A DNA stretch of 64,000 bases from Hirsutella rhossiliensis (taxonomy: Eukaryota; Ascomycota; Sordariomycetes; Hypocreales; Ophiocordycipitaceae). The translations under genes and the position numbers were made by a program. The notes beneath the pieces were generated by a model. It was not told the DNA's origin, ran no database searches, and was given only the letters and a program-made list of their open reading frames with translations. The stretch spans positions 62,001-126,000 of the forward strand of contig NW_025408684.1 of the NCBI RefSeq assembly GCF_020360975.1, read 5' to 3'. This document shows, piece after piece, positions 11,551 through 19,865 of this stretch. Within the stretch, counting starts at the first letter, position 1; each line of letters opens with the position of its first letter.

Positions 11551-13441
11551 CTAACGGCGGCGATGAGGGTATATTCTCTTGCGTGTCGAGTAAATTGTCC
11601 TCGTCTTCATCGTCGGCGCCATCCTCACTATGTTTGTCAAGATCGAGGCCTGTGAAATAGACGGTATCGTCACTGCCGGGCAACGACGACATATCTGTAA
11701 GTGGGCGAGGTCGGGTCGCTGCGCGCGCCCTGACATCTCTGGCGGAGTTATTTCTCTTCGTGGTATCATAGAAAAGGATTCCTTGGATGGCTCTTTGAGC
11801 TCCCGCATGAGGGTATCGCAACTTTGCTCCAGAGTGTAGAACTCAACGTCTCGTCCCGTAAACTCTAGCCAGGGCTTAAAGTTCAATGTCTTGACTCTGC
11901 CATTGACTAACTGCTTCTTCCCGACTTTATAGTCTTCTCGGATCTTCTGCATCTCTCCACGAACTCGTTTAAGATGCATCCTTATCTCCTGGCGCGTTTG
12001 AAGCCGGGTTTGCTTTGCCTGGAGCTCCTCATACTCCCGGGTGATGTCGGCCATGCTGGAGCTCGTGATAAACTCTCCGCGCGGCCTGACAATCTTGCCT
12101 CTCTTCATTCGATTCGCATACGCCTGGGTTCGGCTATTCTTATCGCTGACTATGCCCTGGGAATGTGACGCCATCGCGATAGACTCGGTGTTCACTTTCG
12201 CAAGAACCCGCAAGTTTTCTCGTGATGGCGAGCTCATGAGGGCCCATACCGTTGCCGGATATCATTGAGGGCATCCGCGGCGACTTGGAAACGCGTCTCC
12301 GAGGGTAGGAGCGAGGCGTATGCAGGATTGATCGGCTGCTGTTGTCGTAGCTGCTCGTGGAGGATCTGAAAATAGCAATGATGATATCAAACTTGATACA
12401 ATACTCAGCAAAGTCAAGGGTGGTATGCCCTGTAAAGCCATCCACAACAAGCAATCGGTAGATCTTCTCGTCGTCAGGCCGTTGGTTTGGCGGCGCCTCC
12501 ACGCGACTCATCCCCATGTTGGGGCGCCGAAGATGCTCGTCACAGCCGAACCACTCTTCCAGCGAATTTCCTGACTGTTTTGCTTGCGCTGACGATGCCC
12601 AAGACCAGCAGTTGAAATGCCTTGCCCACTCAAGGTGTATCTCTGCGTTGGAAAAGCCAGTTGGCGACTGGGCAAACCGTACGCCTGTCATGATGTCGAT
12701 GCCGGCCCAGTTGGTGGTAGGGTAATGTTGGAAAACAAGCCAGGGTGGAAGAGAGTCCCCCACTGCGTTAACTGAGGCAATTACCGTGCAGGATTCTCGG
12801 TTTGCTGGGTCTAAAACTCGGGGCCGGGTGCTCTTGACTCTAGTGGTGCGCGTGATGAGAACTTGGATGCGTTCTCGCAGGCACCCAATGCGTATTCCGG
12901 CCTCGTCTTCATTCCAGATCTCTGAACTGCCAATACGGTAGCTGGTGATGATTTCTCGAAGCTTTGAGTAGAAAAATTCGACTTCTTCTACCCGTGGGCT
13001 TCAAAGGACTTCCGGGCTCGTTCAACTGCTTTGAGATACGTCTTCGCGATCGCAGGATGACTTCCACGCCAATTGTCAAGCCAACTTGACGAGACCGGGC
13101 GGGCATTGGGATCTCGACGCATTCTTATTGCATTTGCAACAGCTTCAAGTTGCTCTCGTGGCGGGCATGCCGGTGCGTTCCATCCACTGTACATACGCAA
13201 CCAGGGCGTCGTCTTCGTCCTCCGTCAGCGCCAATGGACGCCCTGGAGCACGGGAAAGGGGTTTCTTATGAAATTAATGGCTCTCTGTACGGATGAGCTC
13301 TTCACATTGTAACGGATGGCCGCATCTCGCACGGAAAGAGGCGTTCTTTTGGTGTTGTTGAGCGACGAACATCGGCTCTGGGGTCGCGACGAGACGCCAG
13401 AACGGCTTTGCTGCCTCCAGGGTAGCCATGTTATCTGTCAT
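11551..13441 (-). pseudogene. Pogo-1 transposase, third catalytic Asp deleted
   Basis: Reading leftwards from the ATG at 13441: an N-terminal psq-type helix-turn-helix region; a CENP-B/Tc5-type HTH (motifs ALVAYVQWMERTGMPA and WLDNWRGSHPAIAKTYLKAV, about 13230-13030); and the DDE_1 core with the first Asp in NEDEAGIRIGCLR (about 12910) and the second in LLVVDGFTGHTT (about 12440). At about 12370, directly after FDIIIAIF, the segment that should hold the third Asp (LPPHSTH.MQPLDVGVFQP in the related copy at 41690-42571) is missing, and the frame jumps to the C-terminal tail (11551-12237). Several frameshifts (near 13270, 12990 and 12780) are also present. The C-terminal tail is basic and Gln/Lys rich. 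Confidence 0.8.
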
Positions 13442-13530
13442 AATGTATTCCGGCAAAAGATACGTAAATAAAGTCAAGTTGCGCGAGAAAACGCGGTTGA
13501 GATGCATAGGGTTGACGTTTTGGAGGTGGG

Positions 13531-13631
13531 CTGCTGTGCCGGATTTTTTGGGCTGTGCCGGATTTTTTGGGCCAACTAAGTGGCGAAGACACTTAGTTGG
13601 GCTGCTGTGGCCCCACACCAAGATCAACGGG
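13531..13631 (-). repeat. Right terminal inverted repeat of Pogo-1
   Basis: Perfect inverted copy of 11083-11183, followed by TA at 13632-13633. Confidence 0.93.
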
Positions 13632-13811
13632 TAGTTGGATCTAGCCCCGCCCCCACGTCCGCCAGGACCGCCACTTCAGGCTCTGCCATGATGGCAAGCA
13701 AGAGCCACACCTATCCCAGAGTAAAGAAGGATGAAGAACTATCTACGACGAGGAACTGACGCAATCCTCGGATTTCGCTTTCCCTGCGGTTCTCCAACGT
13801 GCAGTGGTTCA
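13632..13811 (-). other. LINE1 5' leader and first ORF1 codons
   Basis: Minus-strand continuation of LINE1 right of Pogo-1. The ORF1 start codon is at 13687-13689 (MAEPEVAVLADVG...). The remainder is untranslated leader, interrupted at 13812 by LINE2. Confidence 0.7.
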
Positions 13812-13824
13812 CCTGTCTACCCAC

Positions 13825-15400
13825 TTTTTTTTTTTTTTTTTTTGTATATTCCGCCATTGACGATAGTCAGAGGCACTGCGTCAGACTCGCTAAGCCTAAT
13901 CTAGAGTTGTCCAATACTCGGTTCCGAGCCCAAGGAATTCGTCCCGCTCTAATGCCTAAATTTCTCTTACATCCTTCAATCCGTCTCTTGCTCATTTGAC
14001 CTGTCCCTTTCCAATTCTGGAGCCTGTCTGATGAGGTACAGACCACTCTCCTCCGCCGCAATTGACGAAGAGTCCACCTGCCTTTAGCCGTCCGGTGTAG
14101 CTAACCTACCAGCTGTGGGGCAACCACAGGTATAGGTAGAGGGTTTGTGCTGAAAAGAAAGGTTAAGACAGAGGATGTATGTTAGTAGGGCGACGGTCGT
14201 AACTTGGCGAGTTCCCGGCGATATACCGGGCACCCAGGATCTGTAGCCTTGTGTGCTCCTTTTCCACCGCACGCTGCACACTTAAAAACGTCCGAGGTGC
14301 AAGTCGACGCAGAATGGCCCGGTTGGGCGCACTGTCCACAGATCGGAGCTGGGGCCTTGCAGCGATAATGCAAGTGTCCGTAGAGGTGGCAACGGTAGCA
14401 TCTCGCTGGTTGAAGTCCCTGAACAAATGGTTGCGTGTATGCACACTCGCCATTCGCCATCTCAACCGTTCGTTGTGCAAGCAACCTGTCCACCTCCTCT
14501 TTCTTATCCAGGTGTACCACCAGAGAGCGGTATTCCTTGTCGACAGACACTGTCCCGAGCCATCGCATCTTGTGCACTTTCACCCCGTTCATCCGCTCAA
14601 ACACGGCGCATCCGATATCATCCGTCGCAACCCCACGATGGGCTCTATCAACCCGTAGAGGGTACCACTGTTCCCCATATAGCGTTCCCTTGTCGAAGTG
14701 TGTCTTTATCCAGGTGTCGTTCTGCCGTACTTTATCGACGTCCGTCTCTCGAAAGAGAAGCCGAAAACGCCCGTTTCCCTTAGAATTGACGCCCAGACAG
14801 GTCACCCAACTTCTCGAGGGCAGCGTTCGCGCGCCGACGAATAGTGCCGGCATTGCCTTCCTTTATGTCGCTGTCTAGGACCCGACTCACGTCCAAGCCA
14901 ATGCCAGGCAGTGGCCCTGGGACCGGAGAGGGTGGTGGCGAAAGTGGCAGGTGCTGTTGCTGTTGCTGATGAGGCGCACTTGGAGTGGCGGACTCCGGAG
15001 GGCTAGCAACGCGTGGGAAGAGCTCGTTTCGAATGAACTCTTCCAGAGACTCGACGCGTTTCTCCGCCCTTTCGGCCCGCTCCTCGACGCGTTTCAGGAG
15101 AGCTTCGATTCGCGCCAGTGAATCCTCGTTGGCATTGGGGTCGGCATTCGTCGGTTTCGCTTTCGGGACGGCGGATTTCTTTCGTGATGGGCGCGGTTCA
15201 GGGTCGAATTGCAGCGTCGGTTTCAGAGGGCGACCGCGGGCGCTGGTCCTTGTCGCGTCGGCCGCGCTTGTCGAATTGGCCACGATGCTACAGGCCACAT
15301 TGTCGTTCGTACCGTCTTCCTCGTCATCGAGCAACTCGAATTGGTTCGAGTTGCGCTTGGTGCTGTTCTTGCTCTTCCGCGGCATTGTTCTTTTCGGCAT
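13825..15400 (-). mobile_element. ORF1-only LINE (LINE2) flanked by a 16-bp target duplication
   Basis: The element starts exactly at an ATG (15400), carries a LINE ORF1, then about 340 bp of 3' UTR and a 19-base poly(A) tail (T run 13825-13843). It has no endonuclease or reverse transcriptase. The 16-mer cctgtctacccacttt occurs at both borders (13812-13827 and 15401-15416), as expected for a target-primed insertion. The target is the 5' leader of LINE1. It resembles the half-LINE (HAL1-type) elements of mammals: ORF1 plus a 3' end, mobilised in trans. The short leader could also mean a slight 5' truncation. Confidence 0.82.
14182..15400 (-). pseudogene. LINE2 ORF1 (CCHC protein), one frameshift
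   Basis: It starts MPKRTMPRKS. A basic N-terminus is followed by a helical Glu/Arg-rich segment (about 15150-15030, KRVEERAERAEKRVESLEEF) and a Pro/Gln-rich linker. After a one-base shift near 14800 comes the conserved RNA-recognition-like core (RFRLLFRETDVDKV), then three C-terminal zinc knuckles (CYRCHLYGHLHYRC, CGQCAQPGHSASTC, CAACGGKGAHKATDPGC). This order is typical of fungal Tad-clade ORF1 proteins. It could supply or compete for LINE RNA binding. It would be complete apart from the single shift. Confidence 0.78.
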
Positions 15401-15456
15401 CCTGTCTACCCACTTTAGTGGGTGAGCCAAAGCGAATCCCAATAAAGTGGGGGCGG

Positions 15457-15837
15457 GCACGATTATTGCCTGCAGCTCGTTGCTGGACTGAAGGGGAGAA
15501 TGCTGAAGTGGACCGCGTTCAGGCGATGCTCTCTCTCGCCTATACTTGGAAAGGGGAAGCCAACGCACATCATTGAATCTCCCTTTGACAAAACATTCGA
15601 GAAAGAAAAGGCTGCTTTTCGCCGCTTTGCATTGACAAAGCCGTCATTTCCGCATAGCCAGTAGGATCGAACCCCGTTTGTTTTGGTTTGTGGGTTAATC
15701 GTCGGCCTCCCGCCCGTTCATCAGTTGCTCATGGTAATGCGCGTTCCGACGATCCGTGTTTCCGATCAGCAGATCGTCTCTTTAGATGGATTGGCAGATG
15801 CGTGTGTGCTTACGTACGAATTGTGCATTCTTCTGAC
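15457..15837. other. Unassigned spacer
   Basis: About 380 bp between the LINE1 5' end and the palindromic MITE. No gene is recognised. A tRNA B-box-like string (ggatcgaacc) near 15663 lacks a pairing T-stem and was not called. Confidence 0.4.
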
Positions 15838-15839
15838 TA

Positions 15840-15880
15840 CTCGTGCCACGCCCCACTTTTCTGGATTCCGGTTCACCTTC
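15840..15880 (+). repeat. Left arm of a palindromic MITE split by two LINEs
   Basis: Preceded by TA (15838-15839). The arm (ctcgtgccacgccccacttt...) is the inverted complement of 19822-19863, which is followed by TA. Joined, the two arms form a nearly perfect palindrome of about 95 bp with TA target duplications, the signature of a Tc1/mariner-type miniature element. Confidence 0.8.
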
Positions 15881-15892
15881 ACCTGGTGGCTG

Positions 15893-16966
15893 ATCAACTC
15901 TCCCCTGTAAAAATTCTTCTCTTCTGCGGGCTGTTAGCAGCCTGTTAGTGGATAATTATTTTCAGGTCACCCGACCATGCTTCTGCCTCTCTAGCCCTAA
16001 CGGGGCTCTAGCAAGCACCAAAAGGCAGACTTTGGAGAGTTCGTCTCCTCTTGGGAAGCTGGTCTCGAATAACGGCATGCCTCGCGCTGCCTCGCCTTCT
16101 GCCGCCTCGCGGCATCGCCTTCTTCTGCCGCCTCGCGGCATCGCCTTCTTCTGCCGCCTTTACTGGCTGGCCTCGACTTCTGCCGCCTCGCGGCCCCGAC
16201 CTCTTCTGCCGCCTCGCGGCCCGACTTCTTCTCGCCCTTCCTGGCACGCCTCGCGCTGCCTCGCACCCTCTGCCGCCTTTACTGGCTGGCCTCGCCTTCT
16301 GCCGCCTTGCGGCTCTGCCTCCTTCTGCCGTCTCGCGGCTCCGAACTTTGCCGCCTTGCGGCCCTTTCTGCCGCCCAGCGGCCACGACTTCCTCTGGACT
16401 GGTGGGCCGCGGGGCCCCGAGGAGCTACAGAGCCTAGAGCTCAAGGCCTCACCCGGGTGTCCCCGGGCTGCACACCAATCGACAACACCTCCACCACCTG
16501 CTTGCTACGAGGAGCAGGCACGGGGACTTCGCCGACTGTCATAACCACGAAGTGGCCCGGATCGAACGCTCCTGCGAAGAAGACAATCGCCATCGGGGCG
16601 AATCCCCGACTAACATTGCTACACTCTCTGCTTCCTTTTTTTTCTTTTCTTTCTGCCCCGTAGGCCCTCCTCGAGGGGCTTGCGGCCGGCCCATGACTTC
16701 GTGGGCTTTCTCAGTCACCCGGCCTCGGCCAAAGACTGACTACTATTACGGCTTCACTGCCGTGCCTGGAACCCGCTGACGGGAAGGGCCCCGAATTTCC
16801 GACCGGCCTCAGAGCCTCAGAATTGCTAGATGGAGTGGTTAGGTGCTACACACGGTCCTTAGTCCAGGTACTCGGGATATTCTATGTATCTAGTCTTCTC
16901 TAGCCTAGCACGTCTTTTGCCCTTATAGGGATGTCCCAGACGGTAATCAATACTACTACTACTACT
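15893..16966 (+). mobile_element. Chimeric LINE 3' end (LINE A) carrying a GC-hairpin array
   Basis: The sequence lies between two copies of acctggtggctg (15881-15892 and 16967-16978). Its 3' part (about 16384-16966) is the end of a Tad-like LINE: the tail of the RNase H/C-terminal region (LELKASPGCPRAAH), a 3' UTR matching 19240-19809, and a terminal (tac)n tail. The 5' part (15893-16383) does not match LINE B and contains the hairpin array. It looks like a chimera produced by template switching during target-primed reverse transcription, as known for MINE/WEIRD in Magnaporthe. It is not protein-coding overall. Confidence 0.65.
16101..16382 (+). repeat. GC-rich hairpin array, about 26-bp period
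   Basis: Eight copies of a 13-base hairpin (gccgc-loop-gcggc) start at 16101, 16127, 16182, 16208, 16301, 16327, 16350 and 16370. The stems are constant, with one G-U-compatible change (gccgt). The loops vary (ctc, ctt, cca). Two variant units reading gccgcctttactggctgg (about 16153 and 16272) interrupt the series. The units are separated by pyrimidine-rich ccttcttct spacers. Confidence 0.75.
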
Positions 16967-16978
16967 ACCTGGTGGCTG

Positions 16979-19237
16979 ATGGCGCCGCGGTCCGTCTACG
17001 CTCCCTCGATGAGCGGCACCCCTTGACACCCCGTATGAGCATCCTCCCAACGCCTGGCCGGGAGCTAATGAAGAGGCACGGTATGCGGGCCCCTCGCGCG
17101 GCCCGGAAGCAGCACGCCTCGAGACTCCTGCGTCTTCACCAAATGACGGCCCATGCTCCGAGGCCCCGACTTCTCCCCCCAGCACCCCCTCAGCCCGACC
17201 CGACAGGGGGCGTAGACAAAACGCAGGCGGCCCGAGACTTCCACTCGTGGCTCCGGGTATGCCCTGAAGATACCCTCATCGTCTACACTGACGGCTCGCA
17301 GAGCGAAGACGGCGCCTGCGGGTATGGGTACTCGGTGTGGCTAGGCCCTACCTGTTACGGCCAGGCACATACGAGCCTTGACGGCTATAAAGATGTATTG
17401 GCACTATGAACAAAGACTCAAAGCTAAGGAGCAAGAAAGGAAGACTAGACTACACGACCGAGCGGGCCCTTATATAGACACGAGGTCGCGCGTGGGCACG
17501 TGATGCTGCTTGGGCACGTGACACTGGTGAGGTGCTGCGCTGGCGGCTCTACGCTGGCGCCCAGGGTCGTGACACTGCCCCCCGTCTAAGGCCTTGATAT
17601 GCGTATCAAGGTAGTCAGTCGTGGCGGCGGCTTCTTGGTTTCACGGCTTTCTCTGCTGTGTCGTCATCGTCTCGTTCCTCGCAGCCCTCCTCCGCTGCAG
17701 CACATTCGATCCAGTATTGCAGGTTGACGGGCGGCCAGCTGAGCCGTCACTTGGGCCATCGTTGGCGGGTCTTCGATTGAGGCCGACGTCTCCTCTTGCA
17801 GCTGGAGAATCGGGGTCGAGTCTTGGTCTTGGTCTTGGGTCGAGGGCCTTGATCAGGCACTTGCGATGCCGTACGGACTGACTTCCTTGTCGGGGGTCCG
17901 TAGTCGAGTTTCTTCGGCATCACCTAGTCAAGGGCGAGTCGGGGTCGAATCCAACACGAAGCGAATCGGTGGGCCAAACCTCCTGATCACACACAGGAGG
18001 GTCAAGTCGACAGGCGGAGGTTGTTCCTTTCCAGTCTTTAGGAAGAGGAACGGGTCGATGCGCTGCACAGTCCTTAGTGCGTGCGCGGGTCAAGGCCGAG
18101 CCGAGCTGCACACGCAGACGAGTCGACAGGTGCCTCCAGTGCCTTCGGAGGCTTGGTCGAGTGTCCTCACGGACAGTCAACCCTCTGATCACATACAGAG
18201 GGGTCGGAAGTGATTCGCAACGCAGTCCTTAACGAAGCGAATCGGTCGGGCTCCTGATCACACACAGGAGGGTCGGTCGGTGTTGAGTCGGGGCACAGTC
18301 CTTAGTGCAACGGGTCAACGGTCGGTCGGAGTGCACGAGTTTTCAGTCCAGCGCGAAGGACCAGGTTGTGGGTGCCTATTTGTTTATCGCGGGGCACGCG
18401 AAGGTTGCCTATATTTGTTTCGCGGGGCACGCGAAGATTGAGCTTTGAGTAGTGTTACGGCCAGGCACATACGAGCCTTGACGGCTATAAAGATGTATTG
18501 GCACTATGAACAAAGACTCAAAGCTAAGGAGCAAGAAAGGAAGACTAGACTACACGACCGAGCGGGCCCTTATATAGACACGAGGTCGCGCGTGGGCACG
18601 TGATGCTGCTTGGGCACGTGACACTGGTGAGGTGCTGCGCTGGCGGCTCTACGCTGGCGCCCAGGGTCGTGACACTACCGAAGTGACCTACGGCAGCGGT
18701 CGGGTCCTACTCGCTGAGGTCTACGACGCAGAGGTGGAAGGCGCCCTCGAGGGGCTTCGAGCGGCACTCACGTGGTCCCCCAGGACCCCGGACCAGCAGT
18801 GCCGGATAGTCGTCTGCCTTGATAACTCTGCGGCTATAAGAGCCATACGAGGCAGCCCATCGATCTCGTCGCAAGCGGCGGCGGAGAAGTTCGCTGAGGC
18901 CGCGGCTCGGCACGGAGACGTCAGGACGCGCTGGTGCCCCGGCCATACGGGGATCGCCGGCAACGAGCGGGCCGATCAGCTAGCAAAGGAGGGCTGCCGG
19001 GCCCTAGGCCCGGACAGGCCGCCGACATACGCGAACATCAAGAGACAGGCCAAGGCTGCGGCCAGGCGCGACTTCCAGGACTGGTGGGCCGCGGGGGCCC
19101 CGAGCAGCTACAAGAGCCTAGGGCTCAAGGCCTCGCTCGGGTGCCCCGGAGCTGCACACCAAACGACAGCACCTCCATCACCTGCTCGCTGCGAGGAGCG
19201 GGCACGGGGACTTCGCCGACTACCACGAAAGGTTTAA
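16979..19237 (+). pseudogene. LINE B ORF2 fragment with RNase H, split at codon level by an insertion
   Basis: The first piece (to 17347) carries the RNase H start TLIVYTDGSQSEDGACGYGY, where the D of YTDGS is a catalytic residue. The second piece (from 18680) continues EVTYGSGRVLLAEVYDAEVEG, CLDNSAAIRAI and RWCPGHTGIAGNERADQLA, supplying the remaining E, D and final D/H positions. Removing the LTR element and one ctacc joins the pieces in frame (WLGPT|EVTYGSG). The rest is a C-terminal region ending in a stop at 19237. The original frame may have continued beyond it into a CSCG-type knuckle (HACSCGRR near 19260, another frame). Confidence 0.78.
17353..18674 (-). mobile_element. Short non-coding LTR retrotransposon (TRIM-like), ctacc duplication
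   Basis: Two 222-bp LTRs (17353-17574, 18453-18674) that look identical enclose about 880 bp with no convincing coding frame. The 5-bp target duplication is ctacc (17348-17352 and 18675-18679). Orientation is minus: the LTR TATA box (tatataag) reads on that strand, and a purine tract (gacggggggcag) abuts the LTR at 17575. The interior contains repeated hairpins (about 17980, 18180 and 18250). A solo LTR of the same family lies at 31526-31747. It must be mobilised in trans. Confidence 0.9.
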
Positions 19238-19809
19238 CCACGAAGAGGCCCGGATCGCATGCTCCTGCGGAAGGAGAAAATCACCGACACACCCCTTCTA
19301 CTGCCGGAAGGTAGGTACTCGACACCGCCTAAGGCTAGCCCCACGGCGGGCAAGGCTATCAACCAGGCAATGGGAGGGGATTTGACCGGTTCCTCGGGCT
19401 AGTAACGGAGGCAGGATTCTTTGATCGGATTTGCCACCGCCACTAGCTCGAGGCAACCCCCTAACCTAATATGTACAATTCTCTCTTTTCTATGTTTTCT
19501 GCCCGTAGGCTCCCCGTGGGCCTACGGCCCAGCTGACTGCGTGGGCTTTCTCAGTCACCCGGCTCTGACCGAAGACTGACTAATATTACGGCTTTACCGC
19601 CGTGCCCGGAACCCGCTGACGGGGGAAGGGACCTGAGAATCCGAGCGGCCACAGAGCCCAAGAATTGCTAGATAGGGGGGTAGAAGTAAGGAAGGCGCGA
19701 CGGGTTTCCGGCGAGCACCCTCATCTTGTACTATACCTAGCCTAGCACGTCTTTTGCCCTTATAGGGATGTCCCAGACGGTAATCAATACTACTACTACT
19801 ACTACTACT

Positions 19810-19863
19810 ACCTGGTGGCTGGTGAAGGGAACCGGAATCCAGAAAAGTGGGGCGTGGCACGAG
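19810..19863 (+). repeat. Third target-site copy and right MITE arm
   Basis: 19810-19821 is the third copy of acctggtggctg. From 19822 the sequence mirrors 15840-15880 and ends at TA (19864-19865). Confidence 0.8.
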
Positions 19864-19865
19864 TA

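Larger units (their letters stand above)
11083..13631 (-). mobile_element. Complete Fot1/pogo DNA transposon (Pogo-1) with 101-bp inverted repeats
   Basis: Perfect 101-bp terminal inverted repeats (11083-11183 and 13531-13631) are flanked by TA dinucleotides (11081-11082 and 13632-13633), the target duplication of the Tc1/mariner/pogo superfamily. The ends start cccgttgatcttggtg. Each repeat contains an 11-bp hairpin (ccaactaagtg...cacttagttgg) and two direct copies of cccaaaaaatccggcacag. The element lies inside LINE1 ORF1. Its internal transposase is defective (see 11551-13441), so it is probably a non-autonomous copy at present. Confidence 0.92.
9709..13689 (-). pseudogene. LINE1 ORF1 (gag-like, CCHC), split by a pogo element
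   Basis: ORF1 encodes the nucleic-acid-binding protein of the LINE. It starts at the ATG at 13689. The first 21 codons lie right of the pogo insertion, and the rest runs from 11080 to 9709. Deleting the pogo element plus one TA restores an uninterrupted frame across the junction (GLDPT|SPTPSTRPTRG). A one-base shift near 10875 follows. The middle is a coiled coil rich in Glu, Gln and Lys (about 10400-10850). The C-terminus has clustered zinc knuckles (CFNCQEIGHKAYAC, CGKCAKVGHHHREC, CVPCGGPH). The stop overlaps the ORF2 start. Confidence 0.8.
5696..15456 (-). mobile_element. Tad1-like non-LTR retrotransposon (LINE1), interrupted twice
   Basis: The element reads right to left. Its 3' end is a poly(A) tail, seen as 15 T at 5696-5710. 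ORF2 lies at 5933-9716 and ORF1 from 9709 leftwards to its start codon at 13689. ORF1 is split by a pogo element (11083-13631), and the 5' leader (13690-13811 plus about 15417-15456) is split by LINE2 (13825-15400). Removing both insertions gives a contiguous element of roughly 5.6 kb. The 5' end is placed at about 15456 because the stretch with ccactttattggg-type inverted motifs ends there; this limit is approximate. No target duplication was found for LINE1 itself. Confidence 0.8.
16979..19809 (+). mobile_element. 5'-truncated Tad-like LINE (LINE B), split by a short LTR element
   Basis: It begins directly after a copy of acctggtggctg and ends in (tac)n before a third copy (19810-19821). 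It encodes the C-terminal end of a reverse transcriptase region (RLRSLDERHPLTPRMS) and an RNase H domain, followed by about 570 bp of 3' UTR. The RNase H domain is interrupted by the LTR element 17353-18674. Its 3' UTR is clearly homologous to that of LINE A but diverged, so the two were separate insertions at one target. Confidence 0.8.

Noticed and set aside
14780..15568. ORF1 of LINE2 starting upstream at 15568
   Set aside because: The first 56 codons would be LINE1 leader and flank. The 16-bp duplication shows that the element begins at the ATG at 15400.
15655..15685. tRNA gene suggested by ggatcgaacc (reverse B box)
   Set aside because: No T-stem pairing, no A box at the right distance and no cloverleaf.
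16101..16382. CRISPR-like array
   Set aside because: The repeats are 13-bp hairpins at about 26-bp spacing with similar, low-complexity spacers, in a eukaryotic LINE context with no cas genes.
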